In this document: in pieces, positions 45,451 through 53,115 of the stretch
How positions within the stretch are numbered: the stretch's first letter is position 1
How the letters are laid out: every line of letters starts with the position of its first letter
DNA from: Lachnospiraceae bacterium
GTDB taxonomy: Bacteria; Bacillota; Clostridia; Lachnospirales; Lachnospiraceae
Length of the DNA stretch: 57,982 bases
Direction: 5' to 3'
Assembly: GCA_029338875.1 (NCBI GenBank)
Contig: JAQYBF010000041.1
Coordinates: forward strand, 1 to 57,982
Program-made: the position numbers and the translations under genes
Notes under the pieces: generated by a model
The model's input: the letters and a program-made list of their open reading frames with translations, nothing else
Told to the model about the DNA's origin: nothing
The model's database searches: none

Positions 45451-46149
45451 TCAGTTTCCGAATTTATAACCCAGGCCGCGGACCGTAATCAGATATCTTG
45501 GATTTCTTGGGTCATCCTCAATCTTGTTTCTGAGATTTGAAATATGGACCATAATGGTATTGTCATCCGAAAAATAGCTCTCCCCGCTCAGATTCTCATA
45601 GATCTGAGCCTTGGTATAGACACGGCCCGGATTCCTCATCAGAAGAATGAGAAGCTTGATCTCGGTCGGTGTCACTTTGATCTCCTGGCCTCTTTTATAG
45701 AGGATCATGCGGTTGGTGTCCACCGAAAGATCTCCTGACCGAAGGACGGCGCTGTCACCGTCGGATGCTGCCGGATTCAGTCTGTAGAAGCGTCTTAGGC
45801 CGGCGCGAACCCTGGCAACAACCTCCAGGGGATTAAAGGGCTTTAAAATATAATCATCTGCGCCGAGATCCAGACCCAGGATCTTGTCACTGTCCTTGTC
45901 CTTCGCGGAAATAATGATAATCGGCATATTGAAGGTCTTCCTGACCTCGCGGATCAGATCATAGCCGTTCATCTTCGGCATCATAATGTCAAAGAGGCAG
46001 AGATCAATCTTATTGGTCTTGACCTCCTCCAGGGCAGTCTCGCCGTCCAGGGCAGAAAAAACCCTGTAACCTGCATTTTCCAGATATAAAGTTAAGATAC
46101 TTACGATATCTTCATCGTCTTCTGCGATCAGAATGGTCTCTTCTGCCAT
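45451..46149 (-). CDS. OmpR/PhoB-family response regulator of the dlt-like operon
   Basis: 232 residues. Receiver with E10 D11 D12, phospho-acceptor D54 (LCLFDIMMPKMNGYD) and the LKPFNP lysine; winged helix about 130-232 (KVTPTEIKLLILLMRNPGRVYTK, in parts) ending in RGLGYKFGN. Of the VanR type by eye. The start is 36 bp after the carrier-protein gene. The three 11-bp-spaced half-sites upstream of the operon are a natural binding site, which would make the system autoregulated. Confidence 0.92.
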   Translation of the reverse strand: MAEETILIAEDDEDIVSILTLYLENAGYRVFSALDGETALEEVKTNKIDLCLFDIMMPKMNGYDLIREVRKTFNMPIIIISAKDKDSDKILGLDLGADDYILKPFNPLEVVARVRAGLRRFYRLNPAASDGDSAVLRSGDLSVDTNRMILYKRGQEIKVTPTEIKLLILLMRNPGRVYTKAQIYENLSGESYFSDDNTIMVHISNLRNKIEDDPRNPRYLITVRGLGYKFGN

Positions 46150-46185
46150 GTCTTACCTCCGATGGCCTGCGCTTCGAAAAAAGGC

Positions 46186-46419
46186 TCAGCCTTCCTCTGC
46201 CAGACGTTTTACCATTGCCTCGATGTCGTCCACCGAATCAAAGTTCTCCTTGGTCATCTCCTCAGGACCGATCGAGATATCGAATTCTTCCTCGAGTTCT
46301 CCCACCAGATTAATAATACCAAAGGAATCAAGGATGTGATCCCCGATCAGGCTTTTTTCTTCCTCAAAGTCTACGCTGTCATCGATGTCGTTTAAGATAC
46401 TTAAGATTTTTTCTCTCAT
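46186..46419 (-). CDS. Carrier protein, DltC-like
   Basis: 77-residue acidic four-helix carrier. The phosphopantetheine serine is S32 in the context DSFGIINLV, which matches the DltC-type D-S-(F/L/M)-G rather than the DSL of fatty-acid carriers. AGAAAGGAAAA precedes the ATG. It lies between the decarboxylase (61 bp) and the response regulator (36 bp). It should hold the acyl group activated by the DltA-like enzyme as a thioester. Whether that is D-alanine or a decarboxylated amino acid is the main open question. Confidence 0.88.
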   Translation of the reverse strand: MREKILSILNDIDDSVDFEEEKSLIGDHILDSFGIINLVGELEEEFDISIGPEEMTKENFDSVDDIEAMVKRLAEEG

Positions 46420-46480
46420 GGTTTTTCCTTTCTCTTCTCACTTACAAACCATATTCCATACACAAGAAATATCCAGACGT

Positions 46481-47764
46481 TTATTCCATATTCGAAAAAG
46501 GTCTATCGCCTTCACAAGCCATATTCAGGCGGAAGCTTTCCATCCTCTTTCTGGCCAAAGCAAAGCCTCTTTCCCTCTGATACAGGAGAACCGCGGGGAG
46601 CTCGTGACTCAGGAAGAGCTGCATGCCCTCATAGAAGGAATAGGCTCCGACCCGTTCGAAAACCAGAATATCACCGGGCCTTAAGTCCTGGCTCAAAAGC
46701 TTTGATACCAGAATATCATTGACCGTACAGAGGGATCCGCAGACGGTATAGGAGTGTCCCCCGTCCGGATCAATGGCTTCGATCCCGTCTTCCCGGATCC
46801 GGTCCATCTCCGGTGTATAGATGCCTCTGAGCTGACCGTCGTAATTCAGCTGATGGATGCCGCCATCCGTTATGACATAGGTTCTTTCCCCATTGGTCTT
46901 GATTTCGCGGATGGTGGTAAGGTAGTAGCCGCAGTCAAAGGCCAGGGCCCTGCCCATCTCCAGGGAGATCTGACCCTGATAGTCCATATTCTTTAACAGC
47001 CCGGCAAATTCCTCCAGGAATTCCTTGGATGTCGCATCCTCCTTCTGATCCGTAAAGTAAGGGACACCGAAACCCGTCCCGTATTCGAGATGGGAGACCT
47101 TGCAGCCGGTCTCCTCTTCGATTCTGTGAATCAGGCGGTCCAGGGCATGGATTTCTTTCTCATGGATACGGATCTTATGTTTCTGGGTTCCCGAGAAGAA
47201 ATGCAGACCATAGAATCGAAGTCTTTTGTAAGATGCAAAGTTCGCTAGGATCGAAAGAATGGTAACCTCATCCATACCGAACTGATTTCCGGAAGTCAGT
47301 CTGAGATAGACCGATAAAGTAACATCATTTTTCTCTGCAGCTCTCTCCAGGCCTTCCAGCTGGCCCCGGGATTCTGCCGTATAGAGGGAGCGGTCCCTGC
47401 AGTCCCTTACCATGATCCCGATATCCTCTTCCTTTTTCAGGACACCTGAAATCAGAAGCTTTTCCGCAGGAATGCCGGATGCCTTTGTCAGGAGGTACTC
47501 ACCGAAAGAACAGACCTCAATCCGGTCTGTAAAGGACAGGCTTGTCTCTGTCAGGAAGGGATTGGCCTTCATGCAGAAATTCACCCGGATCCGGTCCCCC
47601 AGGATCTGTTGAAAGAAGCGGGCGCGAGCCAGAAATCGATCCGTATCGAAGACATAGCCGGGCGTTTTATACTCTTTGGCTGCCCGGATCAGAAAGTCTT
47701 TCTCTCTGCTGCCACAGGCTTCGAAAGCCGGCCTGCCTTCCGTCTGAATCTTTTCTTCTCTCAT
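46481..47764 (-). CDS. Fold-type III PLP-dependent decarboxylase (carrier-linked type suspected)
   Basis: 427 residues: an alpha/beta barrel (about 30-290) and a C-terminal beta domain, the LysA/ornithine-decarboxylase layout. Schiff-base lysine K66 (VNFCMKANPF); H188 in GLHFFSGTQ; glycine loop EYGTGFG (227-233); phosphate contact EMGR (269-272). The late active-site blocks read CGSLCTVND (C346) and FLSH (384-387). As I recall the families, LysA has CESGD and a YNxRPRP block, whereas BtrK and the exosortase-locus decarboxylases have GPLCTPLD and FLSHP. This one therefore looks closer to enzymes that act on amino acids bound to a carrier protein. Its ATG overlaps the adenylating gene's stop as ATGA, so the two are made together. 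Alanine racemase is a less likely reading. Confidence 0.82.
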   Translation of the reverse strand: MREEKIQTEGRPAFEACGSREKDFLIRAAKEYKTPGYVFDTDRFLARARFFQQILGDRIRVNFCMKANPFLTETSLSFTDRIEVCSFGEYLLTKASGIPAEKLLISGVLKKEEDIGIMVRDCRDRSLYTAESRGQLEGLERAAEKNDVTLSVYLRLTSGNQFGMDEVTILSILANFASYKRLRFYGLHFFSGTQKHKIRIHEKEIHALDRLIHRIEEETGCKVSHLEYGTGFGVPYFTDQKEDATSKEFLEEFAGLLKNMDYQGQISLEMGRALAFDCGYYLTTIREIKTNGERTYVITDGGIHQLNYDGQLRGIYTPEMDRIREDGIEAIDPDGGHSYTVCGSLCTVNDILVSKLLSQDLRPGDILVFERVGAYSFYEGMQLFLSHELPAVLLYQRERGFALARKRMESFRLNMACEGDRPFSNME

Positions 47765-49317
47765 GCTGTCACCTCCGAAGCACTTGAACTTTGATCCTCA
47801 ATCACCTCCAGGCTGCTAAGAGCCCTCCGGTCTGCCTTTCCGTTCTTATTGAGGACAAAATCCCTGACATGGAAAAATTTGTTGGGAACCATATAGAGGG
47901 GCAGACTGTCCTTAATCTGTCTGTGGAGGGTTTTCTTGTCAATCCTCCCTTTGTAATAGAGATAGATTCTGTTTTTCTTTTCGTCAAAGGAGCAGATGCT
48001 TCGGTCCACTCCATCCACCGCATCAATATTCCTCTCGATTTCCTCGAGCTCGATCCGGTGACCCATATGCTTGATCTGGAAATCCCTTCTGCCGGCGAAA
48101 TACATTTCTCCGTCATCTCCATAGTAGGCCAGATCGCCCGTCTGATACATTCTTCGATGGTCCGGTCCATATTTGACAAAATGTTTGTCTGTCTCTTCGG
48201 GATTATGGTAATAACCGATCGCAAGAGATTCTCCCATCACGCAGATTTCGCCCGGGCAATTCGCCTTCTTCACGACCTGACCCTTACTGTCCAGAAGAAG
48301 TACTTCTCTCCCCGGAAAGGCCTTGCCCAAAGGCAGCTTTTCGTCCTTTTCAAAGCGTCTTTGGATTTCATAGTAGGTGCAGTTACAGGTGATCTCTGAC
48401 GGCCCGTAAAGGTTAACAAACCGGGCATTGGGGATTGCATCCATCCAGAGATTCAATTGCTTTATCGGCATGACTTCGCCGGAAAACATGACTCTTTTCA
48501 GATCTGTCGGCCGCCGGTAGGTAAAGCAGTTGAGACCGGAAATGATACAGAGAGCTGAGACCGCCCAGGTCAGATTCGTGACATGATTGTCACAGAGATA
48601 GTCCATCAGCGTCTTCGGCGTGGAAAAATATTCTCTGGGGATCAAGAGAAGACTGGCTCCGGTAAAAAAGGCAGTGAAGATATCCTTAATGGATACATCA
48701 AAGTCAAAGGGCGCCTGGGAGGCAATGACATCATCGGAAGAGAAATCGAAGATTTTCGCGAAATGACCGATGAAATCCATGACCGCACCATGGCTGACCA
48801 AAACACATTTGGGGCATCCGGTCGAACCGGAAGTAAAGATGCCATAGAGGGGACTGTCCCGATGGATCTGTTCCCGGACGGCAGCCATGCTTTCCCTGCT
48901 AAACGGCTCTATCTCCTCTGTGAGATAATCCAAGTCGTAAATAGTCCCCGTCCAGCCGGCTTCCAGAAGCTTGTCCCTGTATTTTGCCTGGCAGATCACA
49001 AGTTTCGGACATGAAACCTCGAGAATCTTCTCCATCCTCTGGGCCGGCTGTTCCGGATTCAGCACCAGATAGAAGCCGCCGGCGTAAATGACTCCGGTCA
49101 TTGCCGTAAGCAGCTCTACATTTTTATCGGAAAGAATGACAGCAGGAAATCCAACTTGACCCTGCACTATGGAAGCAATGCACTGTCCTGCCACTTTGGA
49201 CTTCTCAATCAATTGGCCCCAGCTCAAGGCCTTCTCCGGGTCCCGGACAGCAAGCTGATCCCGATAGAGATCCCCCGTTTTTTCCAAGGCATCCAAAACA
49301 CTTTTTTCTTCTGACAT
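47761..49317 (-). CDS. Amino acid adenylating enzyme, DltA-like
   Basis: 518 residues, ANL superfamily. Core motifs: A3 TSGSTGCPK (162-170), FDFDVSIKD (204-212) where DltA has the substrate-amine aspartate, A5 YGPSEIT (304-310), A7 YQTGDLAYY, A8 GRRDFQIKHMGHRIELEEIE, and A10 lysine K494 (NKNGKADRRAL). C257 in SALCII may match the cysteine that lines the D-alanine pocket of DltA, so D-alanine is possible, but the neighbouring decarboxylase points to a different or further-processed amino acid. The RBS is weak (AAAGAGAA). It follows the SGNH gene by 14 bp. Confidence 0.88.
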   Translation of the reverse strand: MSEEKSVLDALEKTGDLYRDQLAVRDPEKALSWGQLIEKSKVAGQCIASIVQGQVGFPAVILSDKNVELLTAMTGVIYAGGFYLVLNPEQPAQRMEKILEVSCPKLVICQAKYRDKLLEAGWTGTIYDLDYLTEEIEPFSRESMAAVREQIHRDSPLYGIFTSGSTGCPKCVLVSHGAVMDFIGHFAKIFDFSSDDVIASQAPFDFDVSIKDIFTAFFTGASLLLIPREYFSTPKTLMDYLCDNHVTNLTWAVSALCIISGLNCFTYRRPTDLKRVMFSGEVMPIKQLNLWMDAIPNARFVNLYGPSEITCNCTYYEIQRRFEKDEKLPLGKAFPGREVLLLDSKGQVVKKANCPGEICVMGESLAIGYYHNPEETDKHFVKYGPDHRRMYQTGDLAYYGDDGEMYFAGRRDFQIKHMGHRIELEEIERNIDAVDGVDRSICSFDEKKNRIYLYYKGRIDKKTLHRQIKDSLPLYMVPNKFFHVRDFVLNKNGKADRRALSSLEVIEDQSSSASEVTA

Positions 49318-49331
49318 ATCGTTCTCTTTTC

Positions 49332-50324
49332 TTATTCTTTTACAAGAGTTTGCTGGATCTTCTTTTCATAAGAAAGCCATTTTCCTCTGTCGGGCTTCTT
49401 CACGGAAACTGCATCCTTTGCCGTCTGTCTGGCCTGCAATTGAGCCATCTGACCATTCGCTGCCAGATAGGCGCCCATGAATCGGGTCGCTCTTCTGGCG
49501 CCATAGACATTCAAATGGTCTCCCCTGTCTCTGGTGTCCAGACTCCAGTCCATCTTCAGTTCCTTGTTGTGAACATTCATGTCCACATATTCTATGCCTT
49601 CTTTTTCGGCCAGCTGAGTCAGGGCCAGATGCTTACTATAGTCGTAATTTCTAGGCGATGGTGCGGAATACATCATAAATCTGGCACCGTTTTCCTCAGC
49701 CAGGGTCTTCATTTTATTCAGATAATAGAGATTGGCCTGACCAATCACTGCATCCTGATAGGTGTCTTTGCCCTTTTCCATATAATTGCCGCCCTTATAG
49801 GCTTTGACCCTGGTATCAATCCGGAAGCCCTTGTAGGTCTTGATATATTTTGCAATAAAAGGGGACTTCCAGGCGCTGTGATATTTGATCAGAGGAAAGA
49901 CCCTCTCCAAAAGGCTGCTTAGTGCTGTCCCTGTTTGATTGGGATCCGGTTGAGTCCGAAAGAGACTGTTGCTCTCATAGAGGATAATCCCCGGTCTCTG
50001 GCAGCTAAGACATTTTTTCAGGATTTCATAGGATTCCCCGATCGTGGCACCCGCCTGACCGGCGGCATAGGATCGAATGCCATAATCCCTCTTCAAAATT
50101 CTAGGGTCAATGGATGTGTAGCTCTCACTGTCGCCCACCACCAAAAGGTCAATCGAATTCCGAGGCTCCGAGAGAATCTTTGGAATCACCCCGTTTCTGC
50201 CACTGGACAGATCCAGCTGGTTCATAATCTGCGGCGTCAGTATCCTGCCCGGGAGAAAAAGGGCCAGAAATAAAATCAAAAGGAACAAAGCCGCTTGTCT
50301 TCTTTTCTGATTCAATACATCCAT
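49332..50324 (-). CDS. DltD-like SGNH-fold membrane-anchored protein
   Basis: 330 residues from ATG 50324, chosen because GGGAG lies 8-9 nt upstream; an earlier in-frame reading to 50417 has no such site. One N-terminal signal anchor (about 11-26), then an extracellular SGNH/GDSL domain: nucleophile S66 in VVGDSES, and the D/H pair in DTRDRGDHLN (D266, D269, H270). In dlt systems DltD acts outside the membrane in the final transfer to teichoic acid. By sequence it is DltD-like rather than a clear orthologue. Confidence 0.8.
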   Translation of the reverse strand: MDVLNQKRRQAALFLLILFLALFLPGRILTPQIMNQLDLSSGRNGVIPKILSEPRNSIDLLVVGDSESYTSIDPRILKRDYGIRSYAAGQAGATIGESYEILKKCLSCQRPGIILYESNSLFRTQPDPNQTGTALSSLLERVFPLIKYHSAWKSPFIAKYIKTYKGFRIDTRVKAYKGGNYMEKGKDTYQDAVIGQANLYYLNKMKTLAEENGARFMMYSAPSPRNYDYSKHLALTQLAEKEGIEYVDMNVHNKELKMDWSLDTRDRGDHLNVYGARRATRFMGAYLAANGQMAQLQARQTAKDAVSVKKPDRGKWLSYEKKIQQTLVKE

Positions 50325-50423
50325 TTTTTCACTCCCTTGCATCCGACATAGGTCCAACCGGCCGGCCGCGACCGGCTTTTTACCATCCTGACCGGATCGA
50401 CTCTGCCTGCAACTCATTGGCTT

Positions 50424-51986
50424 TTAGAATCCTGCATAAATTAAATCCGCCGGAGAATAACCGGCTCCATAAGCTCCAAAAATCACAATGGAAAAAATCA
50501 TCGCATAGTAGAGGCTCCATCGTTTGTACCTCGGCTGATTCTGCAGATTCTCGAGATACTGAGGATTTTTTTCCATCCTGTAATCCAGATAGAAGATCAG
50601 CACACATCCGATCCCGGCTACCAAGAGATCCCCGAATTCCAATCCCAGCCAGCTGGTGCTGATGGAAAAGGCAAGGCCCCTGCCCGGAAAATGGAAGAGA
50701 GCTCTCATCATGGATAAGAACTGTCCGAACGTGTCCGCCCGAAAGAGCATCTCACCGAATACGATAATCAGCCAGGTCCGAAGGGTTCTAATACAGCGAA
50801 GGGCTTTCCCATCCTCTGCCAGGCCCATGGCCCGATGAATGACTTCCCCGACCGGCTTTAAAGCAACCTCTAAGAGGAGGATGACAAAATAATACACTCC
50901 ATAGAGAATGTAGGGCCATTTGGGGCCATGCCAGAGACCGTTCAGCATCCAGACCGGGAAAAGGGCAATTGCAGATGTCACCAGATTGGTGAGATATTTA
51001 CCGCAATGCTTTCTTCCAAAGCGTCCCCACTTCTTCATCAGTCCGGATGTGGAAACCGGATAGAAAATATAGTTCTTAAACCAAGTACCCAGAGAGATAT
51101 GCCATCTGCGCCAGAATTCCGCTGCACTCTGTGCGAAGAAAGGCTGTCTGAAATTTTCCGGCAGACGAATGCCGAAGATCCTGGCTGAACCAATGACAAT
51201 GTCGATGGTTCCCGAAAATTCCATATAGAGCTGCACAGTTGTGATCACAGCCGTTAAAAGAATCATGGCCCCATCCAGGTGAAGCTTCGGATCATAGAGG
51301 TGGTTAACCATGACATTCAGGCGGTCCGAAATGATCATCCGCTTAAAGAGGCCAAGGCCAATCCGCACAGCTCCATCGGAGGAGGAATCCAATGTGATCG
51401 GATTTCCTTCAAAGAGGGTCTCCTTCACATCACCCCAGCGGGCAATCGGCCCTTCCATCAGGGTCGGGAAGAAGGTGAGGAAGAGAAGCACCTTCATGGG
51501 ATCTTTCTCTGCCTTTTCCCTCTTCCAGTACACATCCAAAAGATAACTCAGGGCCTGGAGGGTATAGAAGGAAATTCCAATGGGACCCGCAAGCTTTTTC
51601 AGTCTTGCGGAAAGAATGAGATTTTCTGTTCCCAGAGCCTTCATGACTTCTGTCACAACAAAATTCGTATATTTCAAACCGGCCAGGATCAAAATCAGAG
51701 AAATAACAGAGATCAGCATCATGAGCTTTGTCCGTCTTTTTGCCCTCTTCTTTTCTTCTCCCTTCAGGCCTTTTTCCCTTGCCAGGGCTCCCTCGATCAG
51801 AAGACCGCCCAGCCAGGCAATTCCACCTGCCAGTAAAGTCCAGCTGATCAGGATCTTACTGAAGGACCAGGCAAATATAAGACTTCCGGTCAGAAGTGTC
51901 AGATATCGGTATTTTTTTGGCGTCAGCATATATAAAAACGCCATGATGATCAAAAACAGAAAATAAACATTGGTGTTGTAAGCCAT
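50424..51986 (-). CDS. MBOAT acyltransferase, DltB-like
   Basis: 520 residues, polytopic (about ten helices), membrane-bound O-acyltransferase family. MBOAT landmarks: FFPTLMEGPIARW (about 172-184), FWRRWHISLG (291-300) and the catalytic histidine H353 in MLNGLWHGPKWPY. In dlt it takes the aminoacyl group from the carrier protein inside and passes it across the membrane. Alginate O-acetylase-type proteins share these motifs, but the carrier and adenylating genes beside it favour the dlt reading. AAGGAG is 7 nt from the ATG. First gene of the operon. Confidence 0.88.
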   Translation of the reverse strand: MAYNTNVYFLFLIIMAFLYMLTPKKYRYLTLLTGSLIFAWSFSKILISWTLLAGGIAWLGGLLIEGALAREKGLKGEEKKRAKRRTKLMMLISVISLILILAGLKYTNFVVTEVMKALGTENLILSARLKKLAGPIGISFYTLQALSYLLDVYWKREKAEKDPMKVLLFLTFFPTLMEGPIARWGDVKETLFEGNPITLDSSSDGAVRIGLGLFKRMIISDRLNVMVNHLYDPKLHLDGAMILLTAVITTVQLYMEFSGTIDIVIGSARIFGIRLPENFRQPFFAQSAAEFWRRWHISLGTWFKNYIFYPVSTSGLMKKWGRFGRKHCGKYLTNLVTSAIALFPVWMLNGLWHGPKWPYILYGVYYFVILLLEVALKPVGEVIHRAMGLAEDGKALRCIRTLRTWLIIVFGEMLFRADTFGQFLSMMRALFHFPGRGLAFSISTSWLGLEFGDLLVAGIGCVLIFYLDYRMEKNPQYLENLQNQPRYKRWSLYYAMIFSIVIFGAYGAGYSPADLIYAGF

Positions 51987-52021
51987 CTGATTTCTCCTTC
52001 TTCCCCCGCATTGGCTATTCT

Positions 52022-52064
52022 GTTATACAATATCCTTCTTAATCCAGCTTTAAGAGGATCTTAA
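52022..52064 (-). promoter_or_regulatory. Regulated promoter of the dlt-like operon with three 11-bp direct repeats
   Basis: On the minus strand TTAAG (from 52064), TTAAAG (from 52053) and TTAAG (from 52042) are spaced exactly 11 bp apart. The last ends 10 bp before a -10 TATAAC (52022-52027), and no good -35 is present. This is the layout of PhoB/OmpR-class activator sites. The likely binder is the response regulator encoded in the same operon. Confidence 0.6.
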
Positions 52065-52107
52065 GATTTCTTATGATTTGATCGTTTCTTCTGCCCCATC
52101 TGTACTA

Positions 52108-52136
52108 GTTGTACTATTACAGTACTTTTATGTCAA
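52108..52136 (-). promoter_or_regulatory. Second possible promoter of the dlt-like operon
   Basis: Minus strand TTGACA (52131-52136), a 17-bp spacer and TACAAC (52108-52113). GTAC occurs four times around it (52102, 52111, 52122, 52137), hinting at a repressor site. Confidence 0.45.
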
Positions 52137-52194
52137 GTACATTTTTCGGCTTCTTTTTCAGCTTCTTTTTCGGCAAAGCAAGGGAAATGTACTT
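52135..52194. repeat. Inverted repeat enclosing a 12-bp direct repeat
   Basis: Perfect 10-bp arms AAGTACATTT (52135-52144) and AAATGTACTT (52185-52194). The loop carries CGGCTTCTTTTT and CAGCTTCTTTTT back to back (52147-52170). On the plus strand the right arm runs into seven T, so it could terminate plus-strand transcription, although no plus-strand gene ends here. Confidence 0.55.
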
Positions 52195-52226
52195 TTTTTG
52201 ACTTTCAGGCCATTTTTCTTTTCATA

Positions 52227-52265
52227 CCAAAGGCCAGGAATTCCGATTGGAATCCGGGCCTTTGG
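52227..52265. terminator. Hairpin downstream of the ABC transporter operon
   Basis: CCAAAGGCC (52227-52235) and GGCCTTTGG (52257-52265) pair around an inner GGATTCC/GGAATTCC stem. No clear U-run follows on the minus strand, so the terminator role is tentative. Confidence 0.45.
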
Positions 52266-52337
52266 TTTCTTTGTCAAAGCTCTCTTCGATTGTATCTCTT
52301 GCAGCGAAAAACCGCTTTTCTCGCTGGTATATATTTC

Positions 52338-53114
52338 TCAGATATCTACCTTCTTGTCCAAAAGATAGGCAGAAGCTAGGAAGGAGGCGCCTGCGCTGAC
52401 GAGATAGATGATGGCACCTACGATCTGGTTTTTCATATGGATATCGAGTCCTTCCTGACTGATACTGAAAGCAAAGTCTGCATCTCCCATCAGCCTGGAG
52501 GAGATGACAGAAACCAGGATCACCAGACCGATAAAGAGGAAGAAACTGATTGCCTTTTCGCCCTTCTTGCCGCGAAGAAGGGAAGTGCTGACTGTCGAAG
52601 ACAGATAAGCCAGGCAGACAAAGAAGGAGACGAAGCATAGAAGATATGCCAGTGCACGGAGAAGAAGGACAATCGTTTTCGCTCCATAAAGGGAATCCAG
52701 GATGCTGGCGGCGAAATTTGCCGTAATGGACACATTCGCCTTCGCCAGAGACTGAGACAGAAGATGAAGATCCAGGTAGGCCAGAAGGCTGTAGGACAAG
52801 AAAAGAGCGCTTCCGACTGCAAGAATTACAAGAATTTTTCCAAGGAGAATCTGCCAGGCCGGCAGGGGTGTCATAAAGACCATATAGCCGGATTTTTCTC
52901 TCAGGTCCCGATTATACATGGCAATTCCTTCCAGAATGATAATAAATAAGGTACCCCAGGCTGCGAGTCCCAGAATAATAAGCATGCCGACTGCCACCTC
53001 ATAGTTTCTCGCGTTTGCGATCAGAAAAGCTCCTTCTGCCAGAAGCATGACAGCAATCATCACCAGATAACGGAATCTGTTTTTGATAAGTTCATATTTC
53101 ATTATTCTTGCCAT
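52338..53114 (-). CDS. ABC-2 type transporter permease
   Basis: 258 residues from ATG 53114 (GAGGTG 4-9 nt upstream). About six hydrophobic segments (18-40, 46-70, 98-120, 150-180, 195-215, 225-250). It opens MARIMKYELIKNRFRY, typical of ABC-2 permeases that follow GntR/YtrA regulators. It starts 1 bp after the ATPase stop. Likely an exporter subunit; substrate unknown. Such three-gene GntR-ATPase-permease units often respond to cell-wall-active peptides. Confidence 0.85.
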   Translation of the reverse strand: MARIMKYELIKNRFRYLVMIAVMLLAEGAFLIANARNYEVAVGMLIILGLAAWGTLFIIILEGIAMYNRDLREKSGYMVFMTPLPAWQILLGKILVILAVGSALFLSYSLLAYLDLHLLSQSLAKANVSITANFAASILDSLYGAKTIVLLLRALAYLLCFVSFFVCLAYLSSTVSTSLLRGKKGEKAISFFLFIGLVILVSVISSRLMGDADFAFSISQEGLDIHMKNQIVGAIIYLVSAGASFLASAYLLDKKVDI

Positions 53115-53115
53115 C

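Noticed and set aside
46385-46395. TTAAG repeats inside the DltC-like gene resembling the operon's regulator site
   Set aside because: They fall in codons for ILNDID at a 9-bp spacing and are not near a promoter, so they are probably chance.
46186-46419. Fatty-acid acyl carrier protein (AcpP)
   Set aside because: The serine context DSFG and the MBOAT/DltA-like neighbours fit DltC; no fatty-acid genes are nearby.
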